Assembly: GCA_949825025.1 (NCBI GenBank)
Contig: OX463784.1
Span: forward strand, 15,605,283-15,669,282
Source: Siphlonurus alternatus
Taxonomy: Eukaryota > Arthropoda > Insecta > Ephemeroptera > Siphlonuridae
DNA: 64,000 nucleotides
Direction of reading: 5' to 3'
The notes under the pieces are model-generated. The model worked only from the letters and a program-made list of their open reading frames with translations. It was not told the DNA's origin and searched no databases. A program made the translations under genes and the position numbers. Positions 23,817-37,619 of the stretch are shown one piece after another. How positions within the stretch are numbered: the stretch's first letter is position 1; the number at the start of each line of letters is the position of its first letter.

Positions 23817-24319
23817 ATTATATCTTGTAATATAATACACTCATCTGAATTCAATTTGCACACATCAGCTAGTGCATGGATATTAAAAAAAAAAAATGTC
23901 ATACATCGCATACTAATTCATACTTACATACAATGTAGTAATTTAACATGTAGTATAAAAAAATACAGGATGCAGAACCATGTGTGATTTTTTAGACACA
24001 TCTGTCTTGTATGCATCTGTGTAATTTTTTTTAATCATGAACAAGTTTAATAAAATCATTTTTATTACGTGGATCATACACTTAATAATTTTAAGTGAAT
24101 GTAACACTGTTTTTGTATATAGTATAATGTTTTTATCACAACATATTATATAAATTTTATATGTATATAATGACATTGAAAATTGACGCTACCAGAGAAA
24201 AATTGCACATTTTTTTTTCTGATAATAAATTTTAGGTTGTAATTAATCGAAAGACGATTTTCATGGTCTGAAAAACAAATATTAGTCCGATAAGACAAAA
24301 AAAAACTCTTAGGAATATA

Positions 24320-24565
24320 GGGCTCCCTCTAAGATGCATGTCCTGGAAACAGAGACGAGACCCTGAGGGCCTCACTGGGGAATTCACCTGGGGTTGCGGA
24401 CCTTACCACAAATCCTGAGTGAGGAAATTCACCAGGTCCAGGTCTATGCTGTAAAGCCAAACAGATCAGCTAAAAAAAATAAATAATAATAATAATAATA
24501 AATAAAAAAAATAAAAATAAATAAATAAAAATAAATAAAAAAATAAAATAAATAAATAAAAAATA
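24320..24565 (+). mobile_element. SINE-like retroposon with (AATA)n tail
   Basis: A GC-richer body of about 150 bp (GGAAACAGAGACGAGACC ... CCAAACAGATCAGC) runs directly into a long AAATAAATAAT tail. No box A/B pair is clear, so the class is uncertain. Confidence 0.4.
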
Positions 24566-25079
24566 TGTCTTGAGTTCTGTTCCCTGTCAGTGTTTAAAAT
24601 TCAAAATTTCGAGGGACCTCTCTCTATACATCCATGCCTGTGTGATTACAAGGTGGGTAAAGGTACCCACCTTGTATGATTACTGCTAATCATTATATAC
24701 TATTTACAGCAATAAACATACATTTAAAGAAATATGTATAAATTATTCGATGCAGGATCTAAATAATTGCATATAAATTTCTCTAGTTTTGTACTTTTAA
24801 ATTTAATTCTTGTCAACATTGTTATTCAAACAAAAAAATAACAATTGAAGCATTTTAAATGTAACTTAAAATACTTTATAATTAAATATTTTTCTTTTTA
24901 ATATTTTTACAATGAAATTACATACCAAAGAAGACTAATAAAATAAAATTAAACAAACTTGAATAAAATTTATTACAAACATTTCATTAAATTGTAACAA
25001 AAACTTCTCATTTTTTTTTTATATCTATACGAAAGGAATTTTTAATTTTGATGACATATACGTGTTATAAAAGCAAAGT

Positions 25080-25205
25080 ATTTCATGTTTTTGTGATCAT
25101 GACGACACATTTGATAGCACGGCCGACTGAACAGCAGGCTGGCTTGTAAGTGGCCTGAATTCCTATCATTCCTGCACCAAGAAACGTAGATGAAAGAGGT
25201 AGTAA
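25080..25205. promoter_or_regulatory. GC-richer intronic island
   Basis: A segment around CACGGCCGACTGAACAGCAG and CCTGAATTCCTATCATTCCT stands out in AT-rich DNA. CATTCCT is a TEAD M-CAT core, but that motif is not enriched across the intron. Enhancer status is inferred from composition only. Confidence 0.25.
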
Positions 25206-26754
25206 TGATTAATTGAACTTTGACCTGTAAATGATCTTTATAGTTGAACAATAAACATTATAAGTAAAAACAATAAGTTTAGTCTTTGAACTCTGGTATG
25301 TTTATATTAGATATATTATAAATTGACGTATTTTAATTATAATTGTGTTATCTTTTATATTGTTTTTCTATATTATAATTTGTTCTTGATTTTTATTTCT
25401 TATAGATTGTTATTTTTTTTTTATTAAATGTGTTAAATTGTTTTATAAAGTAATTAATGTCATATTGATGCAATTTATTGATTTTTTTTTTATTAATTTA
25501 TATAATGTTTCATTTAAGTTTTTTATTGTTACATTATGTATGTCATTTTGATGTCTGCATGGTAGAATGAATATTAAAATTACAGTTATCATAATATACA
25601 TTTTATTATTGTGCTAAAATAATGCCATAAAATAGTACACCATGTAAATTTTTTTTAAAATAGTAATTATGTCTGTAGAATAAGATTTCAAATAAATTAT
25701 AATATTATAACTTAACGAGTTCATAAAATGCCTTTTAATTGTATTTTTAAGTATATAATTACTATTATAATGTAGAAATTATGTGAAAACGATACTGAAA
25801 TGAAATACTATATACAGTACGTCATTTTATAGTTTTATTATATGATGGCCAGTATTCCTTTAGTTTAAATTCACTACACTTCCAGATAGCCTGAACGTTA
25901 TGATACTCAAGTAAGCTTATTAAAGCAATTAAAAAAACAACATGCATATATAACGTTGTGTATACATTTTTAATATTTTTCAATTTTTTTATTAAATGAA
26001 ACATTCCACAAAATGAATTCCAATTACTCAACTTCTTTTTTCTATATCATCACCGCCAGATGATACTATTTAATTATGGATTATATTTTTAATACCCTGT
26101 GTTTTGATTAATGTAATTTCATATATAAACAAACTATAAGTACACTTGAGTAATGTTAACATAATAAATATTATGACTTGACGATGTATTTATTCATGAA
26201 ATAGCTTTGTGTGCATCTTTTGTTGCGTAATTTAATTTGTAGTACTTGTTTGTACGTCACATGCTTACTTCCTCGGTGTGACATGAATGAAAAAAGGAAA
26301 GAAACCTTGCAAATTCCATCGCGAGACCAAATGAAACGTGACAGACGGCTGATGAGGGATAATATTATCATGCGATTATAATTAACGCTGAATTTAGTGA
26401 CGTATTTAGGGTTGACAAGGGTCAGTTACCCTCTTAAATTGATCGCGGTGTAGGGTGACTGGTCCCCCCATGATTTCACCTATTTCTGCCTCCTCTCCCC
26501 AAATAATGATTGATTTTTAGTGGCATCATAAAGTTAGTGCGAACCTATAGTGATAACTGCTGGTACTATGTGCGTCTGGCGAGGATTGCTGTATATGATT
26601 AAACACTGTAAAATCATGTAAATGCTCTGTCAGCAGCCACAGCATAATTTTACAGAAATGACAACACCTTAATTAATTGTCAAATACTTTCGGACAAATA
26701 TAAAAAAATATTTCAACTTCGTAAGTGATTTTTTTCCTAAAAATTTGATAATTT

Positions 26755-26875
26755 TTGTGATTCTCCCGATTACAGTATGCTATTGCCGTATCCTCGATGC
26801 AAAGAGCAAAATTTTCAGACGTCAGCGCCATCTCTTGGTCCTTTATGTCCTCTCTCCGACGCGAGACCATATAGT
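26755..26875. promoter_or_regulatory. Intronic island with CTCF-like site
   Basis: CAGCGCCATCTCTTGG at about 26823-26838 reads CCAAGAGATGGCGCTG on the other strand. Its AGATGGCGCT core fits the arthropod CTCF core AGRTGGCGC as I recall it. GACGTCAG precedes it. Motif match by eye. Confidence 0.3.
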
Positions 26876-28349
26876 AATAAATAAATTTAAATTTTTGGAC
26901 TTTTATTAATGTTACACTGAAAAATATGAACACAATGCTTTTTATTTATGTATAATAGCAATCCTATTTTTTATTATTTTTTTTCTTAAATTAAATTTGT
27001 ATACTTCCATGATGAAGCCAATATAAATATTTATTCGGACCAAAAAGGTATGCAGTATGATTGTATTTTATCTAATAAGTACTTAATTGTTAATTAAATC
27101 TGCAGCTATCAAATTTTTATTTCTTATAATTCTGCTAGACAGTTCAATAAAAAAACAAAACGAGTAAAAGATTTTTCATGTCCTCAAATGAGAAGATAAC
27201 ATTATATTAATGTATACGATTATTTAAATTTATAGCACTTAGAGATTTCCAAGCACTAAAACTATGCATCATTGTAAAGATAATATTATAATACTGATAA
27301 TCATGCAAAATTCAATTAAAAATAATTTAAGTACTGACTTTTATCTCAATTAACTTTAAATCACGATAATTATAAGTCTCACTGCTTCGTCTGGTGGGAA
27401 ATTTTACTGTTCCTGTCAAAAACTTCGTTGTATTATAAGCTTTCACAAAACACTAAAAAATGAAACAATACACGAGCTTTTAACTTTGACCAGTGAATTG
27501 TTGCTAATTTTACAAAAGTGGGACTGGGACAATTTTTACACATTGCGTATACCATATGTTATTTGTCACTCTAGTGTTAAATTTCAATAACTCGTGTGTA
27601 CAGCCTAACAATTTTAAGATATTTGTCGGAAGTGTAAAGTTTCTGACCTATTCTACATTAAAAATGCAGAAAAGTCAAATATTTGGAGTTTTAATCGCTC
27701 TACAAAGTTTTAGAATTTCATTGTTCATATTTCATCCAGAATTGCTCCACTTCCGGTTGTAGTTAATTTTTTTCAACTGTAGTTTGCATCGGTGTGGTCT
27801 ATAACAAAGGAAACGTCAGTCAACTTTGTTGTTTGGTTACGAAATTAAATTCAAATTTTGTGTTTTACAATCTAATCCTTCTCAATCTTGTCATGTAAAA
27901 TGATATTCAAATACTCGTATAAAAGAAATTAAAATAAATCAATTTTTTATTGAAATTTGATTGTGTTATTTAAAAATAATATTTCATTCGCACTACTGTG
28001 GAAACTCTATCCCACCTTGTTTAAATTATACATATATAACATTTAATTTTTATTAAATCAACAACACAAAAAAATGAGTCGATAATGAATAATTATTACT
28101 GCATCATGAATTTGATAATTTAATAATTATAACTTTCATGCAGAACTTAAAATAAGTTGTTATATTAATCAATTTTATAACATTTATTAAATTTATTCTA
28201 TGAATTAAATACTTATTTTTTCTCTATTTCTGTTGCTTTGTAATGTAATGCAACTTTTTTTTTTTTTTGGTCAGTACCTCATTAATACGTAATCTAAAAA
28301 TATTTTTTTCAGAAAAAAAAATGACTTTGACAAATACCATATATATGTG

Positions 28350-28605
28350 AATGCGATGGTATTGGTCGGAGTCTTTGGTCGCTACTGTTGTGGCATTTCT
28401 AGATCTGAGAGAGTAAGTTGAAATATTCTGCAGCCACTCGTTTCCATAGCAACGGCGAGTGTAAAAAATCGATTTGAGATGCATGGAGTGTACGTCATGT
28501 TGCTGGTACAGAGATGACGTTCTAGACTCCGATATATGACGATATTCAGAGGTTTGCATACTGCAATTGTTGCTGTCAATTGTTGTTGTTGACAAATGGA
28601 ACTTC
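28350..28605. promoter_or_regulatory. Intronic island with an RFX X-box
   Basis: GTTTCCATAGCAAC at 28440-28453 fits the X-box pattern RYYNYY-WW-RRNRAC at every position. Nearby are GATGACGT and repeated TTGTT/CAAT stretches. The open frames here on the minus strand have no recognisable domain. Likely a regulatory element rather than an exon. Confidence 0.35.
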
Positions 28606-28672
28606 CAATCTATTTTCCTGTACATTTGTAGCAGTTATTGTGACCATCTGATACCTCGTTAATTTAAAAATA

Positions 28673-28675
28673 TAT

Positions 28676-28750
<75 letters not shown>

Positions 28751-28752
28751 TT
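28673..28752. repeat. (ATTT)n microsatellite
   Basis: About 20 uninterrupted 4-bp units. The flanking sequence is AT-rich. Confidence 0.97.
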
Positions 28753-29299
28753 AAAAATAATTCATTATAAGCATTGCATGCCATTTTTAGCTTATGATAT
28801 AAATTAATTTAATTCTTGATTTAACTCCTTTTTGTATATTCACTAATTTTCAGGTATAACATTAAATAAATAATAAAATTATTCACATTCTTTTGTTGTG
28901 TAACTGCCCAAAAAAAATTACATTAAATTTCATATAATTATCGAGAAATCGTAACAAAAATATATAGTAGAATATTATTATCTTGCAATGCAATCACGCA
29001 ATTTATAATTCTATATATTGCAATAAAATGAAGTTAAAGATCAATTTATCATAAATGATACGCAAGTCACGTTTATTTCCAATATTTTTTTTCAACATAT
29101 GCCATATATATGTTATATTTTAATTGAACGGTTAAAAAAAATATACTCATCAACACTTTAATCAAAAATATTAACGATCAGTCTATAAAAGTCAATGTTA
29201 TACCCCACCACAAGCTCCTTCTTCATTAAATTTTTATTAATATTTAATTTTATCTATTAACATCGTTACTAGAAAATTGTTTCGTAGATGATTCTGACA

Positions 29300-29480
29300 A
29301 CATCTGTTTGTACTTTCGACTGGCGGGAAGAAACTAAAAACATCCGCGAGCGTGATGGGGGAAGAAGGAGATGACTCATTTAGCATCCTCCCCCTCTCTT
29401 GAGTCGACTTTACTACCCTTACTGGCAGAACAACCCCTTGTAATATACACTGAGAGTTGACGTGACGTCATAGGTATACT
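29300..29480. promoter_or_regulatory. Intronic island with AP-1 and CRE sites
   Basis: TGACTCA at 29372-29378 (AP-1) and TGACGTCA at 29463-29470 (full CRE) lie in a GC-richer segment (CGGGAAG, CCCCCTCTC). This is the only full CRE I saw in the VGLL4 intron outside repeats. No exon evident. Confidence 0.35.
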
Positions 29481-31165
29481 GTTGTTCATGGAAATTGTCA
29501 CAAAGAAAATTCTCTATTCGAATGATTTTTAAAGTGGTGTACCGATATTCGAGGAGAAAGTGCCCTTATTTTCAGTATGAAATAGCAAATTACTCTTCAT
29601 TTGAGCTGGTTATCAACTTCCCTTTGCCTAGCCAAGCAAGGAATCGTTCTCCATAAATCTCATATCGTCTGTATCATACATAATTGTAGACATTTTCTGT
29701 TTTAGTATCGGTACATCAAACATGCATGCATAATAATTATATAAAAATGAAATCTAGTATTTTTTTTTATTTTTTTCCCTTAAAATTACATTTTTTTGAA
29801 GTATTTTACTTTTTTTACGCATAAAAAGAGTACCCTTGTTATTCTCTGGTATATGTATTGTAACTGAAATTATAACGTGCATGGGTCATAGCCTTCATAT
29901 TGGTTTGTTTTAAATGATGAAGAAACACTGAAATAAGACAATAAGAGTAATATGTACAGTGTAAAATTATTTAAATTATTATATAATTAGATAAATTTCG
30001 ATAAATTTCGTCTTTTTGCGTCTTTATATTTCGTACTCTCATATACGCCAGCAGGTTGTAGACTTTAAGATAAGAATTAAGTTTTTATGATCTATAAGTA
30101 CTTTTATAAAGATAAAATAAGCAGTACGTGTACTAATTAACCATAACAACTGCATTCATCATGTGATAAATTATTAAAACTATCTGTCAATCTTAATTAA
30201 TAACAAATTGAAAAAAAAAAAAAAAAAAAACAAAAAAAGTTTATGAGTTTATCATAATTAAACATAGATAGACTGCAAGCGATGCCAGAAAATACGTTGA
30301 CTTTAAGTGAATTCAATTCTATTGAGAGTTTAGCGAACTTTGTTAATTATATGACGACTAACTCGTTTATTAAACTGAATTATACTAACATAATTCTTTG
30401 CAGTGTATTCGTTAATTATATTACAAACCACATTAAGGAGTACATGAAGATTATAATATTTATTATAATTTACAACAAATGCATAAAAATAGGACATGCC
30501 ATGGTTATGACATATTGAGACTTTTTTAAGAAACAATTGAATTTAAGAAAAGTAAAGCATCATGCTGCTATAATTTTTAATATTTTTTATAAAATTTGTC
30601 TATTTATTATTATTATTTTTGCTTTACATGGGGTTAATATTTAAATTTAAATAATTAATATATGCGTTTACCTTTTATTATTAAAATTTAATCCAAAAAT
30701 AGCATATAATATCATATTTATGATATGATCATTGCTAATATTATAATATGCAGTTATAATATTACAATGCACACTTTAAAAAATATACATTAATATCAGA
30801 GACCCTACCTTGCATTAATATAAATAACATTGAATGCTAATATAAAAATAGAAAATTGCCTGTATAATAATATACTGAACATTCTTATTTGGTATGCATA
30901 TATAAAAAACGTTTTTTATACAGTTGGTATATTTATGTGGTTTCTTTTCATTCATACGCGTTACTAAAAATATCCTTATTTATAACATTACATAACCGTT
31001 TTGTATAATAACTATAATAAGTTGTATTGATTAAAAAATGTCGTATTTATACTATTTATAATTTATGTATATTATACAGAAATCGCTTGAATGTATGATG
31101 CGAATGCTATAAATTCTATATTTATTATAATCGTTGAAATTTATAATTGAGTCGTCGTTATATAT

Positions 31166-31284
31166 GATCAAAAGCGAACGAAAATAGTCAAAATACATTA
31201 TATGTTATTATATTGTAAAGATCGTTTTGAATGTGTATAGAATAAATGCACAATAAGTATACTATATTTTCGTTCGCTTTTGAT
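31166..31284. repeat. 119-bp inverted repeat
   Basis: GATCAAAAGCGAACGAAAATAG at the left recurs inverted at the right (CTATATTTTCGTTCGCTTTTGAT) with one extra base and a 74-nt spacer. Probably a small MITE. Confidence 0.75.
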
Positions 31285-31779
31285 TTGTAATTTATTTATA
31301 AGCTGTGTGTTCGTTTAAAGATTTTTTTTTTTTTTTTTTTTTTTTGCTTGTCAATTTTTGAATTTTAAAAGTATTAAATATTTTTTTATATAGGCATGCA
31401 TGAGAATATTTGGGATCAAAAATAACAGATTTTTCTATTTCATGTATGCTATATAATTTTCTTGATTGACTTGTATTTGAGGATAATTGACACATTTTTA
31501 TTTATATCTTAATAAAAAGGTGCCTAATTAACATTTTTTCCATAACTTTGATTTTTGCATGAGAAAATAAAATATAGTGTAGAGAAAAGTGCAGGACATA
31601 TAATGTTCCCAATGTTCCAATAATTCATGATCAATTTAGGGTAGGGAGGAAGGAGGGACTTTGTCTGTTTTCCTTGGCTACCCCCTCCGGGGTTGAAAAC
31701 ACATTTTATATGCACCGCAGAAAGTTTCCCGTTGAATGGTTTTTAATGATTATTATTTGATATGTTTTGAAATCGTTTA

Positions 31780-32420
31780 TTTGCCTCGTTATCTTGGGCG
31801 GGAAATTCGTTTCCGGGGGATGTCGGAATCTTTGCATGTGTACCAATACAGCGGCGGTACCGGTCATTGAAGTACCGTTAAATTTAAATATGGGATATAA
31901 TATAGTAACAATATTTTATATTATTGTTCAATGTGCTCATCAAGAATCGTTTCGATCAACGACTATCAAAGACATCTTATGGTCATACAGAAAGAGTATA
32001 CTAAAAGTTTTAGAGAAAATGACAAAGTCCCGGGATGTCGCGCATATAGCATTTGTTGCTAAAGATCATTCCACTCGTCCATCCGGGAGGTGATTGATGG
32101 AATCGTCCATCAATTACCAACCATCCTGACTAAGATTTCCATGGTTCCCTCAGTCTAAACAAGATGAATGCTAGAATGGATTGCTATATAGGCTTTTCGG
32201 ATTGGAAGCGATCCAGAAAAACCTCTAAGCAAAATGCTCGGTCAGGTTAATGAAGAGCTGGAAAAAAAATCAAAATGTCACTTGGGACTATGCAGTGACA
32301 GCAGGGTTCAATTAAGGAAAATAATGCATTATAGCCAATGGTGGGGCGCTATCGTCCCTGGAAACAATCGCACACAAAAAATTGTGGTCCAACTTCTAGC
32401 TGCAGTTAAAAACACGGACT
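31780..32420. promoter_or_regulatory. Intronic islands with a PBX/HOX-type site
   Basis: Two GC-richer pieces (about 31785-31880 and 31930-32410). TGATTGATGG at 32091-32100 is a PBX/HOX composite-site consensus, with CCATCAATTA following at 32107. Open frames of about 107 codons overlap but show no domain, so I do not call genes. Basis is composition and motif only. Confidence 0.25.
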
Positions 32421-33238
32421 TCTTTATATTTCGGTTCTATAATACAAAGATCAAGTATAACATATATCATACATCATACATCAGGGTTTTATGCCAATAT
32501 TCACGATATAGTCTTTTTAAAATAAGATGCATACGATTCACACGTCCTCTTTCTTAATAATATAAACTTTCCATTTTAGAAATAAATTACTAATTTATAA
32601 TTAAATATACGTATATAATTTAAAATTCCATGGATGGAGCTTTTATTCATGTGCGCATATATTTCTATACAATTAAAGAAACAAAAAGGTGCTACACTGT
32701 ATAATGTGTCATTAATATCTAGCTGATTCAGAATATAAGTCATGCTGCACTGCACTGTGCACACTGCATTGTTATCAATGATTAAAGGTTCATTGATCTT
32801 TGGTGAGTTGTTTATATATTATATTATCATTTTGTTTTAACAGGCTAAATACTCCTCATGATATAGATGTATATCATATCAATTTGCTGTATTTTATTTG
32901 TAATTAATCATCTGTTGATGCATCACATAGCAATAAAATAAAAAAAAATCCTTGGTTATTCATATATTATGGTTCGAATTATATAATAAATTAATTGGAT
33001 TTTAGTTGTAAATAACAAATATCAATTTTTGTGCAAGGAAAAGGGAATTAATTTTTTTTTTAATTTATGTAATGTAATTAATGTAATTTAAAAAATGATA
33101 TATATATACTTAAATTTATTTATATTTATTAATTTGTTTATTTGTGTTGAATTATACAGTATGTACTATTTTTATAAATTAATTGCTTGTCTTTTTTCTA
33201 TAAATCAAAGCTGCACGTAGGTGTAAAAATGTTCACGA

Positions 33239-33277
33239 TTTATTTATTTATTTGTTTGTTAATTTGTTTATTTATTT

Positions 33278-33369
<92 letters not shown>

Positions 33370-33373
33370 TTTG
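33239..33373. repeat. (ATTT)n microsatellite
   Basis: Tandem 4-bp units with a few interruptions at the left edge. The Leu/Ile/Tyr-rich open frames here are products of the repeat. Confidence 0.97.
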
Positions 33374-33449
33374 TGTATTTGTGTTGAATTATACGCTGCA
33401 GTTTATTATTTTCATATATTGCTTGTCTTTTTTTCTATAAATCATAGCT

Positions 33450-33665
33450 GGTGTGAAAATATTCATGATTTCAATGATGACGACAAAATGCTTGCTATGG
33501 TTGAAAGACAAATCAATTAAAGAGTTGTGGGATGGACATCATAATGAGTCGTTACGTCAATTGTGACATCATGCGATCGCATTCCTTAGCGTAAATCTCT
33601 AACGTGCGCTAGAAAGCTGGATGACCTACAGTCGTCAATATGGTCGGAATTCAGTGTTAAAGCTT
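33450..33665. promoter_or_regulatory. GC-richer intronic island
   Basis: Includes TTACGTCAATTGTGACATCATG and GCGATCGCATTCCTTAGCG-like text with a CATTCCT TEAD core. Candidate enhancer from composition; no further support. Confidence 0.25.
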
Positions 33666-34189
33666 ATGATTATCAACCTTATTGCAAGTAAGCTTAAACT
33701 TTATGCCATTCCGTATTGTATGAGCTAGATCATATGGAATTTAATACAAAATTACTTGATTTTTTTTTTAATATAATTTCCTTTTGTTGAGGAAAATTGT
33801 TTCCTTTTTGCCTGTAAAATATTTGCTAAATTTTTTAATGATAATTTTTTAAATCGGCAATTTTCTTGAAATTTGTACATCTCGATAGCTAGAATAATTT
33901 TAAAGAATTTTCTAATAATTTGCCTTTGGAAAATTGAAATTACAACTTGGTTATTTTTGTATGTAAAAATTATAGCACATTGTGGAATTTCTTAATTTGT
34001 CCTTTAAATTTTTAATTTTAATGTATTTTCCCGTGCTGATTATTTGTAATCAATAAAGTTTAACACTTTAAAATCATAATTTGCATTTACTCACTATATA
34101 ATATTGATTTTTCAAATTTTTTAATATGTTGATAAAAATTGCAAAATCGAAATTGTTTTAAATTATTTTTATTAAAGGTTTATATTTCT

Positions 34190-34440
34190 TTTCAAATCTA
34201 ATATCCACCGTACAAGACAGGTATGTAATTTTCGTGTTCTTAATTTTTGCGAAGCTGTAATCAGGCCTATCTTTGAGATTTTACCATTGTGGAATGCTGG
34301 ACGGCGAAATTTTCTCACTGTCGCTGTTTGTTTGTGCAGCTGAGTACAGTTCGCATAACTTTGCTCTAGAAGTTCACATTGTCGAGAATAGGTGGCGCGC
34401 GCATGCAACTTGAGTTTCCCAAGTGAAAAAATTCTCCGGG
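34190..34440. promoter_or_regulatory. Intronic island with CTCF-like and TEAD-like sites
   Basis: ATAGGTGGCGCGCGCATGC near 34388-34406 contains AGGTGGCGC, an arthropod CTCF-type core. TGTGGAATGCTGG near 34290 contains the TEAD core GGAATG. Motif reading only. Confidence 0.3.
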
Positions 34441-34654
34441 AAAAATTGATGAGATTTCATTCACTGACACTGTTAGTTGTGAACAAAGGTTCGGATAAAA
34501 AAAGAGAGGAAAAAAAAAAAAAGTTTCCAAGCGATGTAACTATTTAAAAATAGGAGGACAAGCCATTGAATTTATTTTGTGTTAGAGCTAACTTCTGGCG
34601 AAGTTAAAAACAGAGTAATATATATATTATGAGCATATAATTACTAAGTACTCT

Positions 34655-34666
34655 CGATATATATAT

Positions 34667-34702
<36 letters not shown>
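34655..34702. repeat. (TA)n microsatellite
   Basis: Two TA runs split by an AA interruption. Confidence 0.95.
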
Positions 34703-34708
<6 letters not shown>

Positions 34709-34878
34709 CATCGCGCGTACACAGTACACCCTAATAATCGCAGTATATAGCTCTCATTATTTTTTTTTAATAATAATTTATTAATTAAATTTTCTCAATT
34801 AATTTAAATTTTATGATCAATGTTGATCAATTAAACCATATTAAAAAAAAAAAAAATGAAAAAATCATGCAGGGCCCA

Positions 34879-34879
34879 C

Positions 34880-34972
<93 letters not shown>

Positions 34973-35021
34973 ATATATATATCTATATATATATATTTAT
35001 ATATATATATATATATATATA
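34879..35021. repeat. (TA)n microsatellite, long
   Basis: About 140 bp of TA with a few C and T interruptions near 34972-34998. Open frames of alternating Ile and Tyr are artefacts. Confidence 0.97.
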
Positions 35022-35509
35022 TTGTAAATTGAAAAATTGGTCGAAATTGGCCGGTGAATATTATCAATATATTAATTAAGTAACATATTAATAAAGCAGT
35101 ATTTATATAATTATATCATATGTCCATATTTATTTTAATAGATAGAAAATGATTTATTTGTTAAATGATTTTAATTAATTAAGTTATTTATATATTTTTA
35201 TCAGGGATGGCATATAATATTTTGTAGGGAAAAATACATTATCAGTAAGTGTTTTTCACCCCCAACCCCGTACTTCTTATGCCCTCTATAAAATACCCTC
35301 TCCTATCGAAAAATAAAAACTTTCTCTGATTAATTTTTCGTATAACTATTATATCCTGCATATAAATAAAAATTAATATTGTAATTTGTAAACACCATAT
35401 ATGTATTTCACACGTGTTAAAAGTAAATAAATAGAACAAATAATACTAAATATTAGTGTATCTTATATAGATAGTAAAGTGTATATACTTATTACTATTT
35501 TTTTTGCCA

Positions 35510-35710
35510 GTTACTTGAACGAAATGCTCCTCTCGTCCATCTCTCGGTGTGTGACGTGCAGCAGCCGCAGGCGGATGGTCTATGTGCCAAGAGATGCGTA
35601 CGTGCGGCGGAAACCTGCATGCAAATGCTCATCGTGACAGCCGGATACTGACCACCAATTGTTATTCTGAGTGAAGCTCTTGGCTGTGTAAACATTATGT
35701 TATCGTACAA
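35510..35710. promoter_or_regulatory. Intronic island with octamer motif
   Basis: A GC-rich stretch (GTGACGTGCAGCAGCCGCAG, GTACGTGCGGCGG) followed by ATGCAAAT at 35619-35626, a perfect POU octamer. No exon with matching splice sites was found. Confidence 0.3.
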
Positions 35711-36499
35711 CTTTGTATAAATATCGACTTATCCGATCGAAATTACACTCTATTCTTGAATTCGTCATTTTGTTATGTTTTTTTATAGTATTTTTTTTTA
35801 TAGGTGTGGCATTTAAACGGAGTTGAATGAATGAATAAAATTAAAATTTGTTTTATATCTAACGATTTTTGCCAATTGTTTATTAAATATTTTATTCTAT
35901 TTTATTATGAAGGAATAATGAAATCATGATTTTACATAATTAAAATATAGTAAATACTAAATATACCATATATCCTCAAAAATAAATAATATAATATTGT
36001 TTTCTTTATAAGTTCTCTCTGTTATTGTCATATTATATTATATTATTAGTACATGCCATTACAAGTACAACGTACAGCAAGACATATTATTATAGTTTCA
36101 CTTTTTTACGAAAATAAGTAATGTACAATTACTCCAAAAATAAAAAAATTAAATTAATAAATAATAAATAAACATAAAATTTTATTCCAAAAATAAAAAT
36201 AATTTCAACCCCTCGGCGACTGAATTCAGTCCCTGAATTTGAGTATATGACTATATATTATGTTCCCAAAATTTTTCTATAAAGTAAAATAACAATGGTC
36301 TAATTGCCCCTCTCTCCCCCCCTTTCCAAAGTTTTACAAAAAGAATTTTCGTGCATATCACTTTGAATTTTCTTATAAATATACTCAATTTATTTTCCCT
36401 TTTAAAACACTTAACGTCATTTTTTTTAAACTATTTTTTTTTTATTATTTTTTTACCTTTGGTAAACCCTCGTCTTCCGTCTGCAAATTAACATATTAA

Positions 36500-36730
36500 C
36501 TAACTGTGGTAATGGACCTCGGAGAAGAAGTGACCGGAAATTCACACGGCGGTGAGAGGCCGTCGATCTCTACCGCATCTCTTTATACATTGATATTCAC
36601 TGAAGTACGGTCATTTGAACAAGTCACCGCATGTTTTGGCCGGATATCTACACCAGGGGATGTCCTACAAGACACTTTGCATATGAAAAACATTGGGATA
36701 TGACGTTGGTGGCTGCTGGTGTCAACATCC
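36500..36730. promoter_or_regulatory. GC-richer intronic island with ETS-like site
   Basis: GACCGGAAATTCAC near 36532 has an ETS core, and TTTGCATATG near 36676 is octamer-like. A 65-codon open frame runs through it but lacks splice support and a recognisable domain. Confidence 0.25.
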
Positions 36731-37619
36731 TAGTGTACACACGACGTTACTACAAGTGTTGTTTTTTAATTTTTTTTTAGTGCAGGAAGAAAACAAACGT
36801 TGTATTGAATGAGCGGAAATAAATTTAATTAATATATCAAAAGTTTAGTTTTGTTTTTTTAATTTTTTTAGTGCAGGAAAAAACAAACAAACGTTGTATT
36901 GAATGGGTGAAAATAAATTTAATTAATATCAAAAGTTTAGAATAAAATTGTAAATAGTATAAATATACAATTCAAGTATTTAATATTAAAATTTTCGAAG
37001 TTAATTTATATATAATTTTGTTTTCTTTGCCCTTAAACCGAAATGTTTTGTGAATGAAGTTGTTGACACTAAAATTTAGCAAGTGTCAGTAGAAAGTTAC
37101 TCTGACAGTTGGACGTTATTAATTGAAAAGCGATAAGTAGCTTTCTCAATATTATATCATCAATTTTTCTTTTTGGTAATTCTATTTACATCATTTTTTA
37201 ATGCCTCTATATTAAACCATAAATATTAAGACGCAACAAGGGGTTGGTTTTGGGGAGTTTATAACTCACCTGCGTTGGTAATCAGCATCTGTGAAAAGTC
37301 GAAACACATGACATTGTCAGCTGTGAATGAAAGTCGCGTAAAACTTAAAACTTTAACCTTTGAGTACTGACGTAATAAGGTATAGACTTGCATCAACAAA
37401 ATTTTGAAGTTGCTCATGATATTTTAGGGGTTGAAAGAGTCAAGCTTCCTCTCCATAGCCCACCCACATTCATCCAAAACCACCCCCTTGGAAATTTAAA
37501 ATTCTCCAGTTGCAAAAATATTGTAAATTATACAAATTAATAGCATATATTATAATCATATTTGCTGTATCTATTATATATATAGATATTTAAATTATAT
37601 TGATTTTCATATTAATATT

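Noticed and set aside
28224..28625. 133-aa minus-strand open frame
   Set aside because: Ends in poly-K from a poly-T run, has no domain and no splice context; the island is better explained as regulatory DNA.
31767..32557. Two ~107-aa plus-strand open frames
   Set aside because: No family signature, no consistent splice sites, and composition changes within the frames.
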